NCBI RefSeq assembly: GCF_050436995.1
Contig: NC_134767.1
Location: forward strand, 248,001 to 312,000
Length of the DNA stretch: 64,000 bases
Source of the DNA: Anticarsia gemmatalis
Lineage: Eukaryota; Arthropoda; Insecta; Lepidoptera; Erebidae
Direction: 5' to 3'
Shown here piece after piece: positions 1 to 10,870 of the stretch (position 1 is its first letter; each line of letters opens with the position of its first letter). The notes below the pieces were generated by a model. It searched no databases, was not told where the DNA came from, and worked only from the letters and a program-made list of their open reading frames with translations. Both the position numbers and the translations under genes were made by a program.

Positions 1-2871
1 TTTCTGTGATCAAATAAATAAGTTCTTGTCTCGATCACCGCCCACGCATCTGCGAGCATGTGTCGCGTGCGCAGCTGCAGCTTACCGTTACAAGACATCC
101 CTTAAGAAAAACGACAAGAATATTGTGTTGCAGTCACGGAAACGTTTACAAACAAACCATCATCATTGGTCTGTGTCCATCTATTGTAGATGTTTCAGGT
201 GGCGTCAGATAGAGGAATATTTGTAATAAGGGAACATCTCCGTTCGATGCTTAAAAGGCCTATGCGGGAGTGACAGCCGCGACCGCAGTTTTGGCAGACG
301 AAAGAGCCTGAGGTCGATGGGGGATTTGAAGTGCGTAAATGTTACCGTTAAACTATACTACTAACATTACTAAAGTATTAATTCTTTAAGAAATATAACG
401 TTGCAGTCGCGGGAACGTTTACAAACATACAAACAACAGATATATTGCAGTCAGCAGTATTTGTAGCTGAATTAAATGTCTTTCTAGCTGCTATTTAAAC
501 AAAACAGCCAACTGTGCAGGAGCTTTTTTTTATATCCTATTGTACGCACAATACACACAATACCCAGGTACACTTGATCACTTTCCATCAGTCTTACAGA
601 ACGGTGGGTCAGAATTCGACAGGCGAAAAATCACCCGTTTTCTCGAAACAAGCAAAGCAACAAAACTTGGACCACACTTTGTAAACAACAGTTTTAAAAC
701 TACTTTAACGGTGGTCTAATGGTAGAGGCAGTTGGTTTTTTATCAACAGGCCACCATAAGTACGAATCACATCCTATATCATATTTTCTAGGGACTCCAT
801 GCCCAAGTTTTCGATCTAAGCATCAACTTAACAAGATTACTATGATTACATAACCCTATACTAATCAGTGAAACAAAAAGGTTTCTACAGCACGATGACG
901 TCACCACACATCAATTCGGTCTTGAATAACACTCGTGAAGAACACATTATAATAGTAAATGTCGCAACTTGAGATAAACTTTCACTAACTATGTCGCTTC
1001 AACTGTCGGTGACATTGAAACATTATTGTAGGACAAAGCTTTTATACCAGACTGTCTCAGTCCAGCTCCAGGAGTTCGTGGTTAATTTAGCAACAGCCGC
1101 GCGGATCGATAGTTAAGCTACGCTTGCCGAGGTTGTTCTGTGGATGGGTGATACTGACCATCTTAAGCATATCGAGTTCCTCCGTGTTTGCACAGTACTA
1201 ACGATGTTTGCACAATGCTGCTTTATCTCATTAATCACTTCATTATTATCCATTTCTCTCCTTTGTAAAAACTTCGTGAAAATCCATTCAGTAGCTTTTA
1301 TATGCCAAATATGACATGCAAAGAACTTAAAATTAAATATGTTAGCTTAAAAAGGTATATGTTTTATCAACGTCACCCTAATTGTAGACTATTGCTCGAA
1401 TCAATAGGCAATCCTATATTCCTTGCAATCAAATCCTAAAAAATATTTAGCTCTTCTAGCCAGGGATAGATTAATGTAATTGTCATTGAGGTAGGTTAGT
1501 TAGGTAGGAAGCCACGTTATCCCGCTTTTTCAGTTTGGGTCTACCACATCTAAATTTTATTACTATTCTGAATGACTTTTTAATATTTTGAATACTATTT
1601 CAAATCTAGTCATAATTTCATAACAGTATATTTTGCAGAGTTCGTTTCTCTCTCGTTCATTAATCATTCAGTTTTGACATTGCAATCTTTTCTAAATTAC
1701 TTAACTTTTAAGTGAATACACGCTAAAGATAATGAAGTCTTGCGATCGAGAGCCCGTGGTTTCAAATCCAACCCATTATCACTTTAAGCCACACTATTCA
1801 CGCATCTGAGATAAGCTAAGGGGTTAGCAGAATTGCTAGTATTGTATAACGTAAAGTTAAGTATCAATAGTCTCTTTAACACCAAAAGGTAGTATCTAGT
1901 TTATACACTGAATATTGATTATTTGACATACTTCTTCATGTTTATTTTTCTTAAGTGTATAATTTACATAAGAATATTTACAAATTACTATTATATATAA
2001 AAAATCGAAAACGAAAAAAAAAATTTAAGGAAAAGAAAGAGTGCCATATGCGTCGAAGTACTCCTTCGCATCGCTGTCTACCGGGAACGTTCCCAGAATG
2101 CTGGCAGCATTGCTACGTTGTATGTTTGATTCTTTGTTCTTCATGTTTCTTACATTAGAAAAATACCAAAAGAATACTGTTTAAACTACTAGCAAAAAAA
2201 GCTTTCAAAGTTTAATGACGAAGACAATTTCAGAAGCTCACTCAAACCAAGATACTCTACAAAACGACTTCTTAATAGGAAAATACTCTCTACTATTACA
2301 CATTTTTCCACAAGTTCAGTAGCAGAATTCACAATAAACCCGAGACAATTCCTTACGAGATGTATCCCTCGCTCTAGTGTGTGAGTACACACGCTCGGCT
2401 GCGCACGCGTGACTTCAACACATCGGCCCAACGAAAGTGACAGTGTACGAAACCTCCCAGTTTTATGGGAAATTAACTACGTGGTGAAGTGTCCGTGAAG
2501 TGGGTTATGTGTGGTTTTTAATAAATTTTCGAGTTTTTTTTTGTGGTGTTGTGTTTTTGAGGTTGGCAAACTTATTTTTTTCTTTATAATTTCGGTTAGT
2601 GTTAAATCACTTTTACTTTTTGGAAAAACTGAGAGAAAAGGTTTAAAATATTTTTTCAATGTATTAAAATGAATTTAAACATGGTCAAATAGTAATCAAA
2701 ATGTTTAAGAGTGACATTTGAAAATTATTTTAAAACTTTTTTTAGAAAATTGTTTCTTCAATGTTTCAGCCATGTAATGTTAGTTGTTGTAACAAGCTTT
2801 AAGGATAGCGTAAGCTGTTATTAAAAAATAGTTTTAAAGAAATTTAAAGCAGTTTATTTAACAAATGGGTG
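1..2871. other. AT-rich intergenic sequence, no gene seen
   Basis: No frame on either strand looks coding. Small relics only: SINE-tail pieces near 100-170 and 395-450, a tRNA-like head near 708-770 (GGTGGTCTAATGGTAGAGGC), and a diverged repeat near 1075-1190 that shares words with 22310-22400 (GGATGGGTGA). Confidence 0.6.
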
Positions 2872-3717
2872 TATATGTTACTGTAAAAGCCCGAACTGTG
2901 GTAAATCCTAAGATTTTCCGGTAAAACCTAAGATTTACCAACTCTCAATGGTAAAAGTCCGAACAAGCCAGAGTTTAAAAACTATGTTACGATATATAAA
3001 AAAATCCTCCTTCATAATTATGTTTATAACTATTTCACGGTGTAATTATATACTGTGACATTGTTATAAAGAAGGAGTTTTGGGCATAGCGACATGGGTA
3101 GGTTAGGTTAGAAGGCTAAGGTGGGAGCGAGCGAAGCGAAGCTCCCACCTTAGCCTTCGTGGTTATTTTTTTTTAACCACCCAGAAGGAGGAGCCCCGCG
3201 AAGCGGGGCTCCAGCGACATCTCGATATCATCAAGTGAACATAGGTAAAAGTTCGAAATAAAATAATTATTCGGACTTTTACCATTGGCAGTTGGTAAAT
3301 CTTAGTGCTCATTCACGTTGACTCGCGGGCGCGGTGGCGGGCGCGGTCGCGAAATATCAAACATATGGCGATGTACCGAAGTGTTCACGTACAAACCGTT
3401 CGCGCGGTCTAAGTCGCGGGCGAGCTAGCGGCGTCGCGCGCGGCCCGCGCGGCGCGCTCGCGGCAATATCAAACAAGTGAAGATGTTCGTGTGTGTTCAC
3501 GTCGAACTAGCGGTGGCGGGCGCGATCCACTCGCGATGTCAAGTAAGATCAACCAGTTTGAGCCAGTTTGAGCCAAACGCCCGCCTGGCGGCCAACGTGA
3601 ACACAAATCGCCACGTCCCCGCGCTCGCGCCCGCGAGTTCCAACGTGAACAAGCACTTAGGTTATACCGGAAAATCTTAGGATTTACCACCGTTCGGGCT
3701 TTTACAGTAACATATAT
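2872..3717. mobile_element. Inverted-repeat MITE (family A), copy 1, interrupted
   Basis: Ends are inverse repeats (TATATGTTACTGTAAAAGCC and its complement), followed by a second layer of inverted words (GGTAAATCCTAAGATTTTCC, GTAAAAGTCCGAAC). The interior has two strong hairpins, one of GGCTAAGGTGGGAGC and one of GGAGCCCCGCGAAGCGGGGC. Without the 3305-3656 insertion it is about 490 bp, the same as the copy at 59055. No coding capacity. Confidence 0.85.
3305..3656. mobile_element. Harbinger-type MITE inserted into family A MITE
   Basis: A 352-bp GC-rich element with inverted ends (GTGCTCATTCACGTTG on the left, complement of GTGCTTGTTCACGTTGG on the right), flanked by TTA on both sides (3302-3304, 3657-3659). 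The sister MITE at 59055 has a single TTA at the matching spot, confirming the duplication. The interior is rich in GCGGGCGCG words; no gene. Confidence 0.85.
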
Positions 3718-3769
3718 ACCAAATAAAACAAAAAACAATGCCTATAATTTTTTCTAAATTAATATCACA

Positions 3770-3980
3770 CTAGAGGCTGCCCGCGACTTTGTTCGCGTGA
3801 AAACCCTTCCCGTAAATCCCGATCCTTCGGGAACTCCGGGATAAAAAGCAGCCTATGTGTTATTCTGGGTCTTTAGCTACCTATATACCAAATTTCATCA
3901 GGTTCAGTAGTATTTGCGTGAAAGAGTAACAAGCATCCATACTTACTCACGAACTTTTCACATTTATGATATTAGTTGGA
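3770..3980 (-). mobile_element. Helitron-like element, family 2
   Basis: Read on the minus strand it runs from TCCAACTAATATCATAAATG to a CTAG end between A and T. The interior has the common insect-repeat words TTGCGTGAAAGAGTAACAA (plus strand) and CCGGGATAAAAAGCAGCC. Non-coding. Confidence 0.65.
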
Positions 3981-4217
3981 TAGTAGGAAGAAAACAACAA
4001 CTCATATATTTAATATACTTTGGTAAAGAAACGAAATCAATGGCAGAAGTAAGTCAGCAATAAATACAGAACTACTTAACTGATTGCTAAACCAAAGTTG
4101 ACGGTTACGGTGTCATCAAACTCAGTTTTATGGCTATTAGTACAAAATTAACATAACTAGATATAAAACTACCATACACGTCACTTTATATTGATATAAT
4201 ATAATATATTCTATAAC

Positions 4218-4520
4218 CATACCATATTAATATTATAAACGCCAAAGTCTGTATGTCAGTCTGTCACCTTTTTATGGCTAAACCACTGAATTAATTTTCA
4301 AGCATAAACGTTTTTCGAAACGATTTTTTTTTACTAGAAGAGAATTTATTTTTTAATTTTACCAAAATTCACGCCACTCCGCTAGCCAGTTTTTTAATTA
4401 AGCAGAAGTGGTAGATGTTTGTGTATACATTTGTGTTGTATTTTTTCCAAAAATCGGTCCTTAATCAGCTGTAAAAGAAACTAAACTTTGTACGTGACCA
4501 GAGCCACGTGAATCAGCTAG
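4218..4520 (+). mobile_element. Helitron-like element, diverged
   Basis: Begins near CATATTAATATTATAAACGC and ends AATCAGCTAG before T. The 5' TC is not preserved, so the left limit is approximate. Confidence 0.5.
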
Positions 4521-4534
4521 TCTTTACTTCTATA

Positions 4535-4717
4535 TCTACTAATGTTATTTCGAATGTTTGGATGGATGTTTGTCACTCAATCACGCCAAAACTACTTAAC
4601 AGATTTTGATGAGGCACACAATGTTTTAACCTAGAAAACCTTTTTACGCAGACATATTATGTAGTTGTAGGCAGAAGTTAGTAATGTATGAAGGAACGAA
4701 GTCGCCGAAAAAGGCTA
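4535..4717 (+). mobile_element. Helitron-like element, diverged
   Basis: Starts TCTACTAATGTTATTTCGAA after A and ends AAAGGCTAG before T. It shares the CACTCAATCACGCCAAAACT word with family 3. Confidence 0.55.
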
Positions 4718-6574
4718 GTATATTCTAAGCTAATGATATAACTTATTATTATGATAATATTTATTTGCAATACATTGTTTTGTTAGACCTTCCGCATATC
4801 ATTAATATTATTAAGATTAGTAGTTCTACGGGTTTTGTATCTCATCTCAAGTTAGTTTTATTTTTAACATTTCTATACGTCATATTTTAATCTAAGCTCC
4901 GGGTTTTGCTAAAAGTAAAGGTAAAATATAACCTGAAGACTTGTTTTTAAGAATAAAATTAATTGCTCTTTATTTTAATAGGAGGTGGTTATAATTATAG
5001 ACTTTGCACATGTCAAAATAAAAATTTGAGAATGTGATAAATCGACATTTTGTTAGAAAATCTCGAGGTTTGTGGTGTCAAGGTCAAGCAGGGTGCTTTC
5101 TCGCAGAAGTCTTGGTTTCGATACTCTAAAATAATGTCAATTTTTGTGATCTGTATATATATTGTTCTCTTTAGGATTGACTTTGTGTATGTTATTTGTA
5201 TCTTTGTAAAAGTGAATTATAACGAGCAATAAGCGTGTCTTAAGAAAATATATATCTACAAGTTAAGTTTTTTTGGCTTTGCATAGGAATCGAACTCAAT
5301 ACTTCTGTACTGCAGTCACATTCACAGCCGCTATACTATTTAACCGGTCATATAATATTTTGAGTATGCAATGATTGATGCGACTTTCATTAATAGCTCA
5401 TCATTATTCATGTTTGTAAAATGATAATTATTCAACTTCATAATTATCGGTCAAAGTTCATACAACTAATTACTGTACTGCTTAGTGGAATAGAAAATAT
5501 TCTTAGTATCTTTTTAGAGTTCTGTACCCAAAGATACCCTCCTATTTAGGTTCTGTTGGATAATCTAATCTGCCTCTGTCTGTATGCGACTGCTGACCGA
5601 GAGGTCTTGGGTTCGATTTCCTAAACGGGTCTGGTAAATTGCGATATGAAATATTCATTTGGGCGAAGTAATATTGTTAATGGCAAATTTTGGGTGTATT
5701 TCATATTGCTCTGCCTACACCTACAGGCAGAACAGGCGTGATGTTATGTATGAAAATGTGAAAATTCATATTTTTTTCAGTCTGATTTCACTAGAAATCG
5801 ATTCCAAGACATTCGTGGTGGCATTGAGCACTTTAACCACTGCGCCTTTTGCACTTAGTCATAAAGGATCCAGGATATAATCTTAATATAATAATTATTA
5901 TAATTGCACATGTAATGACTGTATGGGTTTACCTAAAAATAATAACTATTAATAATAAACATTTCCTCGTCTTTAGGGTTTTCCTGCAAGTTTTTAAACC
6001 TCAATTAAGTACTAAATCCTTTTGAGTATTTAATGAGAAGTATAAACAAGGAAAAATATTTTGTTATGTCTTTAGTTTGGTCATTGAGAGGTCTAGAAGT
6101 CGATTCCCGTTGTTGGATTTTCTAAATATGTATTGAAATATTCTCTATTTAACGCCTTTTGGTATATTCTATACAGGTAGTGCTCTTTGTTTGTAAAAAT
6201 TCTCATCGCGTCTCAGATTCGATTCTCGGGTTGAGCAATTTTCTAGTGATTTTCAAATACGTATGGATTTAATACCAGTAAAAGATAATAATAAAAAAAG
6301 CGAAGCGTGTGTATATTTATGAAATAACTTAAAAAATGCGATGATTAATGCCAGTTAGTCAATTATTTTGCTTCCACCGGAAATTGAACTCACAATATTT
6401 TGCTTCGAGCGACGACCACTATAACAACTTTTTTGCAATGTTTTTGCGTATATAACAAGATAATTATCTAACAAAATAACTGTGTCAGTATAATTAAATA
6501 ATATTCATATGATAGTATATAATATATGGGAGTGGTGTCACTTTCACTCAATTCGCTAACTTGATTCATTTACA
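4718..6574. other. No gene seen; SINE relics
   Basis: AT-rich. Short tRNA-like B-box relics (GGAATCGAACTC near 5287, GGTTCGATTTCC near 5610) and other decayed SINE pieces; no coding pattern. Confidence 0.5.
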
Positions 6575-6832
6575 TCTATACTAATATTATAAAGCTGAAG
6601 AGTTTGTTTGTTTGTTTGTTTGTTTGAACGCGCTAATCTCAGGAACTACTGGTCCGATTTGAAAAATTCTTTCAGTGTTAGGTAGCCCATTTATCGAGGA
6701 AGGTTATAGGCTATATATCATCACGCTACGACCAATAGGAACAGAGTACCAGTAAAAAATGTTACAAAAACGGGGAAAATTTTGACCCATTCTCACTTAT
6801 GTGACGCAAGCGAAGTTGCGCGGGTCAGCTAG
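6575..6832 (+). mobile_element. Non-autonomous Helitron, family 1 (full length)
   Basis: 258 bp from TCTATACTAATATTATAAAG to GGGTCAGCTAG, inserted between A and T. It has a GTTTG microsatellite near the 5' end and a CGCAA...TTGCG hairpin just before the CTAG end, as Helitrons have. Best reference copy in the window. Confidence 0.8.
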
Positions 6833-6970
6833 TTTATTATATTGCAGGCTTTTGCGTTTAGGGTACCGTCAATCCGTACGTATTTTATAAGGGAGATAAT
6901 CTATAACTTCCAAAATAAATAATCGTAGGTAGTGTTAAAGCGAAAATTTGTGAGTCTTAGACCTTCTTAG

Positions 6971-7080
6971 ATTATATTCCCGATTGTCTCGTCTACGCTG
7001 TCACCCTGGGGTGACAACTGAGAATTTTCTTCCTACTTTTATTCCCAGTTGTCAGTAGACGAGACAATTGGGAATATAAT
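6971..7080. mobile_element. Short foldback MITE candidate
   Basis: Arms of 26 bp (ATTATATTCCCGATTGTCTC plus GTCTAC at left, complement at right, one mismatch) enclose about 58 bp. Internal GTCACCCTGGGGTGAC is itself a palindrome. No certain target duplication. Confidence 0.6.
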
Positions 7081-7319
7081 TAATTTAGCGGTTCAGGAAC
7101 AAAATTATTAATAGTTTATACCAAATTTATTTGGAATATGGTTTCTGCAACAATTTCTTTGTTTTTAATTAAAACCCTAGAGCGACTCAAATAAGGGACA
7201 AAAATTTTACGCGCGGTTCAAATAGAAAGCCAAAAAAAATATACATTTCTGGTTCAAGATTCGAATCCTAATGCTGAAAAGTAACAAGTTTAACTTTATC
7301 ATATATACTTTATAATATA

Positions 7320-7506
7320 TATAGCTGACCCGCGCAACTTCGCTTGCGTCAGTCAGATAAGAGATATAGCCTTCCTCGATAAATGGGCTATCTAACCTTA
7401 AAAGAATTTTTCAAATCGGACCCGATAGTTCCTGAAATTAGCGCGTTCAAACAAACAAACAAACAAACTCTTCAGCTAATGTTAAATATAATATATATAG
7501 TATAGA
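7320..7506 (-). mobile_element. Helitron family 1, internally deleted
   Basis: Minus-strand copy with both ends recognisable (CTAG mutated to CTAT) but the middle shortened. It retains the GTTTG repeat and the conserved block CCCATTTATCGAGGAAGGCT. Confidence 0.75.
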
Positions 7507-8217
7507 TTTATTATATTAAAGAGGAATAATTACAAATATGTGATCGACTAGGATGAATTTAAAAATTGCACTGTTAGTTATATTATTTCAAATCATTTTT
7601 ATAATTACCGCTGGAGACTAGTTCTTACAAAGTTTGCAAAAGGAAGAACAAGCTATGAAGTAATGTAAAAACGAAATTAATTAGTTATCACAGATAAACA
7701 AACTTAAGTTGCAAAAGATTAAGAATATCTTAGCGAAACACGTTTCCGTGCTGTTTTATTAATATTATACAACAATAAGGAAAATCATATCAGTATTATA
7801 ATGTATATATTCACACAAAAATAACCTTTATATCTACATTTTGCTGATTCAATACCATTGGTGCTTATGCCTCAACAAATTATAAAAGGTTGGCCATATA
7901 ACCCCCTAATTATAATGACTCAAAAATACAAATATATTTTTTTTAATTCCTCAATTAATTTCATATTTATCTTCAATCCTTTATTGTTATTAAAATACGA
8001 TTTAATAATAATAATGTTGATTTGAATCATAATATTATGTAACGTCATTCGATTCTTTTTGTTTCGCAATTTCCTTATCAATTTTGGTTTAAAAGCACTT
8101 ATAAATCTATAACCAGTTTTTCCTTTCTAAAAAGCAACATACGGGAGCATTATTATCAAAATTTAAAGACGATTTTTTTAAAGGCTCCCTAGAGAAACAC
8201 GCACATAATATATTATA
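7507..8217. other. No feature seen
   Basis: AT-rich sequence with short homopolymers; nothing recognisable on either strand. Confidence 0.5.
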
Positions 8218-8463
8218 TCACATCGGTGATATAACTGGCGGTCCTGTATGAAAAGATGAAGGGCTATGAATAAAGCAAGGGTAGTTTGTAAGGACCCTAG
8301 TAAGTGACTGCCTACCCCTATGGAAAAAGGGAGAGTAGCCAGGAGTTTGTTGCCAGCTCTTCTCATTGGCGCTACCTTCCGAACTGGTGGTAAATTCACT
8401 CTCTGTATTATTGACTATCATAAGTGTCAGCATTTGACCTAAATGAATAAATGATTTGATTTG
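8218..8463 (+). repeat. Dispersed repeat ending in an AAATGATTTGATTT tail
   Basis: CTGGCGGTCCTGTATGAAAA to AATGAATAAATGATTTGATT. The tail is typical of LINE 3' ends that use a short repeat instead of poly-A. Related pieces lie at 13255-13425, 24855-24960 and 32945-33075. Confidence 0.5.
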
Positions 8464-10379
8464 GAAGACAATCGTATATTAATCTATCTATGCAAATATT
8501 TTCGAAATTCCGGATAGTTTTTAACAATTAAATTCAAGTTTTACTCTAATACCTACATTTTGATCCTAATTATGTCTAGTTTTACCTATTCATATAACAT
8601 GTTTTACAAGTTTTGAAAATGATGAACACTACAACAAAATAAGAGTAACAAAAATATTTTATAGTATTATTTAAATTCTAGTTTTTTATTTGTATGTTTA
8701 TAAAAATCGTTAGTTTTTATTATTGATACAGGAAATTTGTATTTAAAATAATAATATGACTATTGGTGTTTCGCGCCAAAGGAAATGAAATAGATTTTAT
8801 TTTGATTTTGGACTTCTGGCACACGTTGATGTAGACACCTCGATCAATATTCCTATAGAAGACTCTCGTCCTAAATTAATACCTCTTGCTTTTGGCGTGA
8901 TTGAAATTATCCAAACAACAAACATATTAAAGCTGAAAGTTTTTTCCTCAAATTTAGGGGAGGAGGGAGGGTGGGGGTAGTCCATCTAGAGCACCTGTTC
9001 AAATAGCCTTGATGAAAAGCACCTAGCCTAGTCCACGAAAGCCACCCATCAGTAAATAAGTTTACTAGCTGACCAACGCAACTTTGCTTGCGACAAATAA
9101 GAGAGAATGGGTCAAAATTTTCCCCGTTTTTGTAATTTTTTTTACTGGTACTCTGCTCCTATTAGCTGTAGCGTGATGATATAATAGCCTGCAGCCTTCC
9201 TCGATAAATGGGCTCTTGAATTTTTTTTTCACTATTTATTGATTTTTTTCTGATGTTCAATGAAAGTTGTAAACCCGATTTAGGTCGCCAAAGGTAAAAT
9301 ATTATTAAGGTCCTTTGTATGTAATAGTACGGAACCGTGTCTAAAGTGACTTGCTATAATAGAATTAGTGTCACCTCCCACACGATATGTGTCAATCAGA
9401 ACGTTGCAGACATAAGTAATCATTTATATTAGGAGCTGCCATTCATATTATTATGATTGTTTATTTTGATAATTATTGTATATGTTAGTTAACTATTAGT
9501 GGATAAATATGATTTATAGATCTTAGGATATATTTATCCACTCAATCATATTTATATACTATTGGGAGATTCTTTATGTTTCTCTTCTCTAACATTACAT
9601 GGCTACCACGAAAACTTGCTAAATAAAGCGTAAATTGTGAGTCTATTGACAAAAACCACATCAAAATCCGTTTAACAATTTTTGTGTTTACCGCAAATGC
9701 ACAGACAAACTAAGAGAGGGACTTTGTTTCATATCTTGTGGTGAAACACATATAACTTCGTAAAGTTATTGTTGGAACCTGCCACAACAGGTGAATGTTT
9801 AGACCTCTCAGCTATCACCACTATAGAATAAATAAATAACCAAATCAAATATAAACGCGTCCAGAAATATGTTGTACTTTCATTTATAAATGAGATTAAG
9901 AGGTTTACACGTGAAAGTGAATTTAAATATTTTATTGTTAACGCTAAAAGTTTTTAATGTAATTTTACGATGACGATAAATATTGACAGTGTATAAACTT
10001 GCACTGACATCATAAAGTACGAAGGAACTGGTTATTTGGTTTTATATGAAAGCTCTTGCCCGCGACTCCTTCCGCCTGGATTATCGTTATATGACATATC
10101 AAATCTCGCTTAGTTTCCGTTGGATAGCCGAGTTATAAAATGTCCTAGGTCTTTTCTTGAGTGTCAAACTGTCTTTGTATAAAATTTCATCCAAATCGGT
10201 TCAGTGGTTCAAGCATAAAGAAAAGGCAGAAAAAGGCGAATTTATTCATTACCATATACCGGACACATTACCAAACTGTAGGAGTTTGATTTGTAGATAT
10301 TGAAAATACTACATATTCAAAAATGAATGAGAAAGGACCAATAGTACTTTGTCCGATCGGGGAATGAAACCCTAAACCT
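8464..10379. other. No gene seen upstream of NOX5 exon 1
   Basis: Apart from the Helitron fragment at 9065, it holds a hairpin near 9498-9541 (AGTGGATAAATATGAT against ATATATTTATCCACT) and a Helitron/LINE-like relic near 10050-10220 (CAAATCGGTTCAGTGGTTCA). Promoter elements of NOX5 may lie here but none is identifiable. Confidence 0.45.
9065..9212 (-). mobile_element. Helitron family 1, 3' half only
   Basis: Begins at the CTAG terminus and stops inside the CCCATTTATCGAGGAAGG block; the 5' end is missing. Confidence 0.7.
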
Positions 10380-10519
10380 TATCATATCCTTTGTCAACCC
10401 AAAAAAACACCACACCATCCAAAATCAACACAATATTTTATTAACAACAGCTCAACAAAAAACTGTGAAAACCAAACTCAATAAAAAATTAACCCAAATG
10501 AGTGAAAATAAATACAAAT
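10380..10519 (+). promoter_or_regulatory. Putative 5' leader of NOX5 with a short upstream ORF
   Basis: An A/C-rich stretch precedes the start codon. An upstream ATG at 10498 opens an 11-codon frame ending in TAG at 10531-10533, overlapping the main ATG in another frame. Its -3 base is C (weak context), whereas the main ATG at 10520 has A at -3 and G at +4 (strong). A TGA at 10499-10501, in frame with the main ORF, fixes 10520 as the first usable ATG if this leader is continuous. No TATA box or initiator can be assigned with confidence, and further 5' exons cannot be excluded. Confidence 0.4.
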
Positions 10520-10870
10520 ATGGCGAACGGTAGCGGTAACACTCCGCAAATCATCACTGAACTGGAAACTGTGGACTTAGGGGACAGTGTTAGCAATGTG
10601 ACGGATAATGGGGACTTAGGGGGCGGTTTAGGGGGCGGTTTAGGGGGTAGTTTAGGGGGTGGTTTAGGGGGCGGTTTAGGGGGCGGTTTAGGGGGCGGTT
10701 TAGGGGGCGGTTTAGGGGTGCCTAGGACAGGGCACAGGCTGTCTATTATGGAGGTGGAATGTGCTAAGGAGAGGACGCGGTTGGCGTTGCTGAAGCAGTG
10801 TTCTGCTATTTTCAAGCAAGGAGATGGGAGGTACACGAAGGAGACTTTGCATCGGACTTTTCAGGATCAG
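10520..10870 (+). CDS. NOX5: NOX5 coding exon 1 (N-terminus with LGGG repeats)
   Basis: Starts at ATG 10520, residues 1-117, ending at TTT-CAG-GAT-CAG before GTAAGT at 10871, phase 0. An acidic, Thr/Asp-rich start is followed by eight LGGG/LGGS units (residues 33-64) and then LGVP. The end is a charged helical stretch (residues about 77-117) that leads directly into the first EF-hand of exon 2. The exon is 42 kb from the rest of the gene, so membership rests on matching phase, strand, donor site and the continuous helix (ends TFQDQ, continues DLLERIFRLFD). An alternative start in intron 1 for other isoforms is possible. Confidence 0.75.

Noticed and set aside
2477..2659. Minus-strand 60-codon ORF with Lys-rich product
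   Set aside because: Low-complexity AT-rich sequence; no domain, start context or splice signals.
10616..10717. Telomere-like TTAGGG repeat
   Set aside because: The unit is TTAGGGGGCGGT, 12 bp, in frame, coding LGGG; insect telomeres are TTAGG. A coding minisatellite explains it better.
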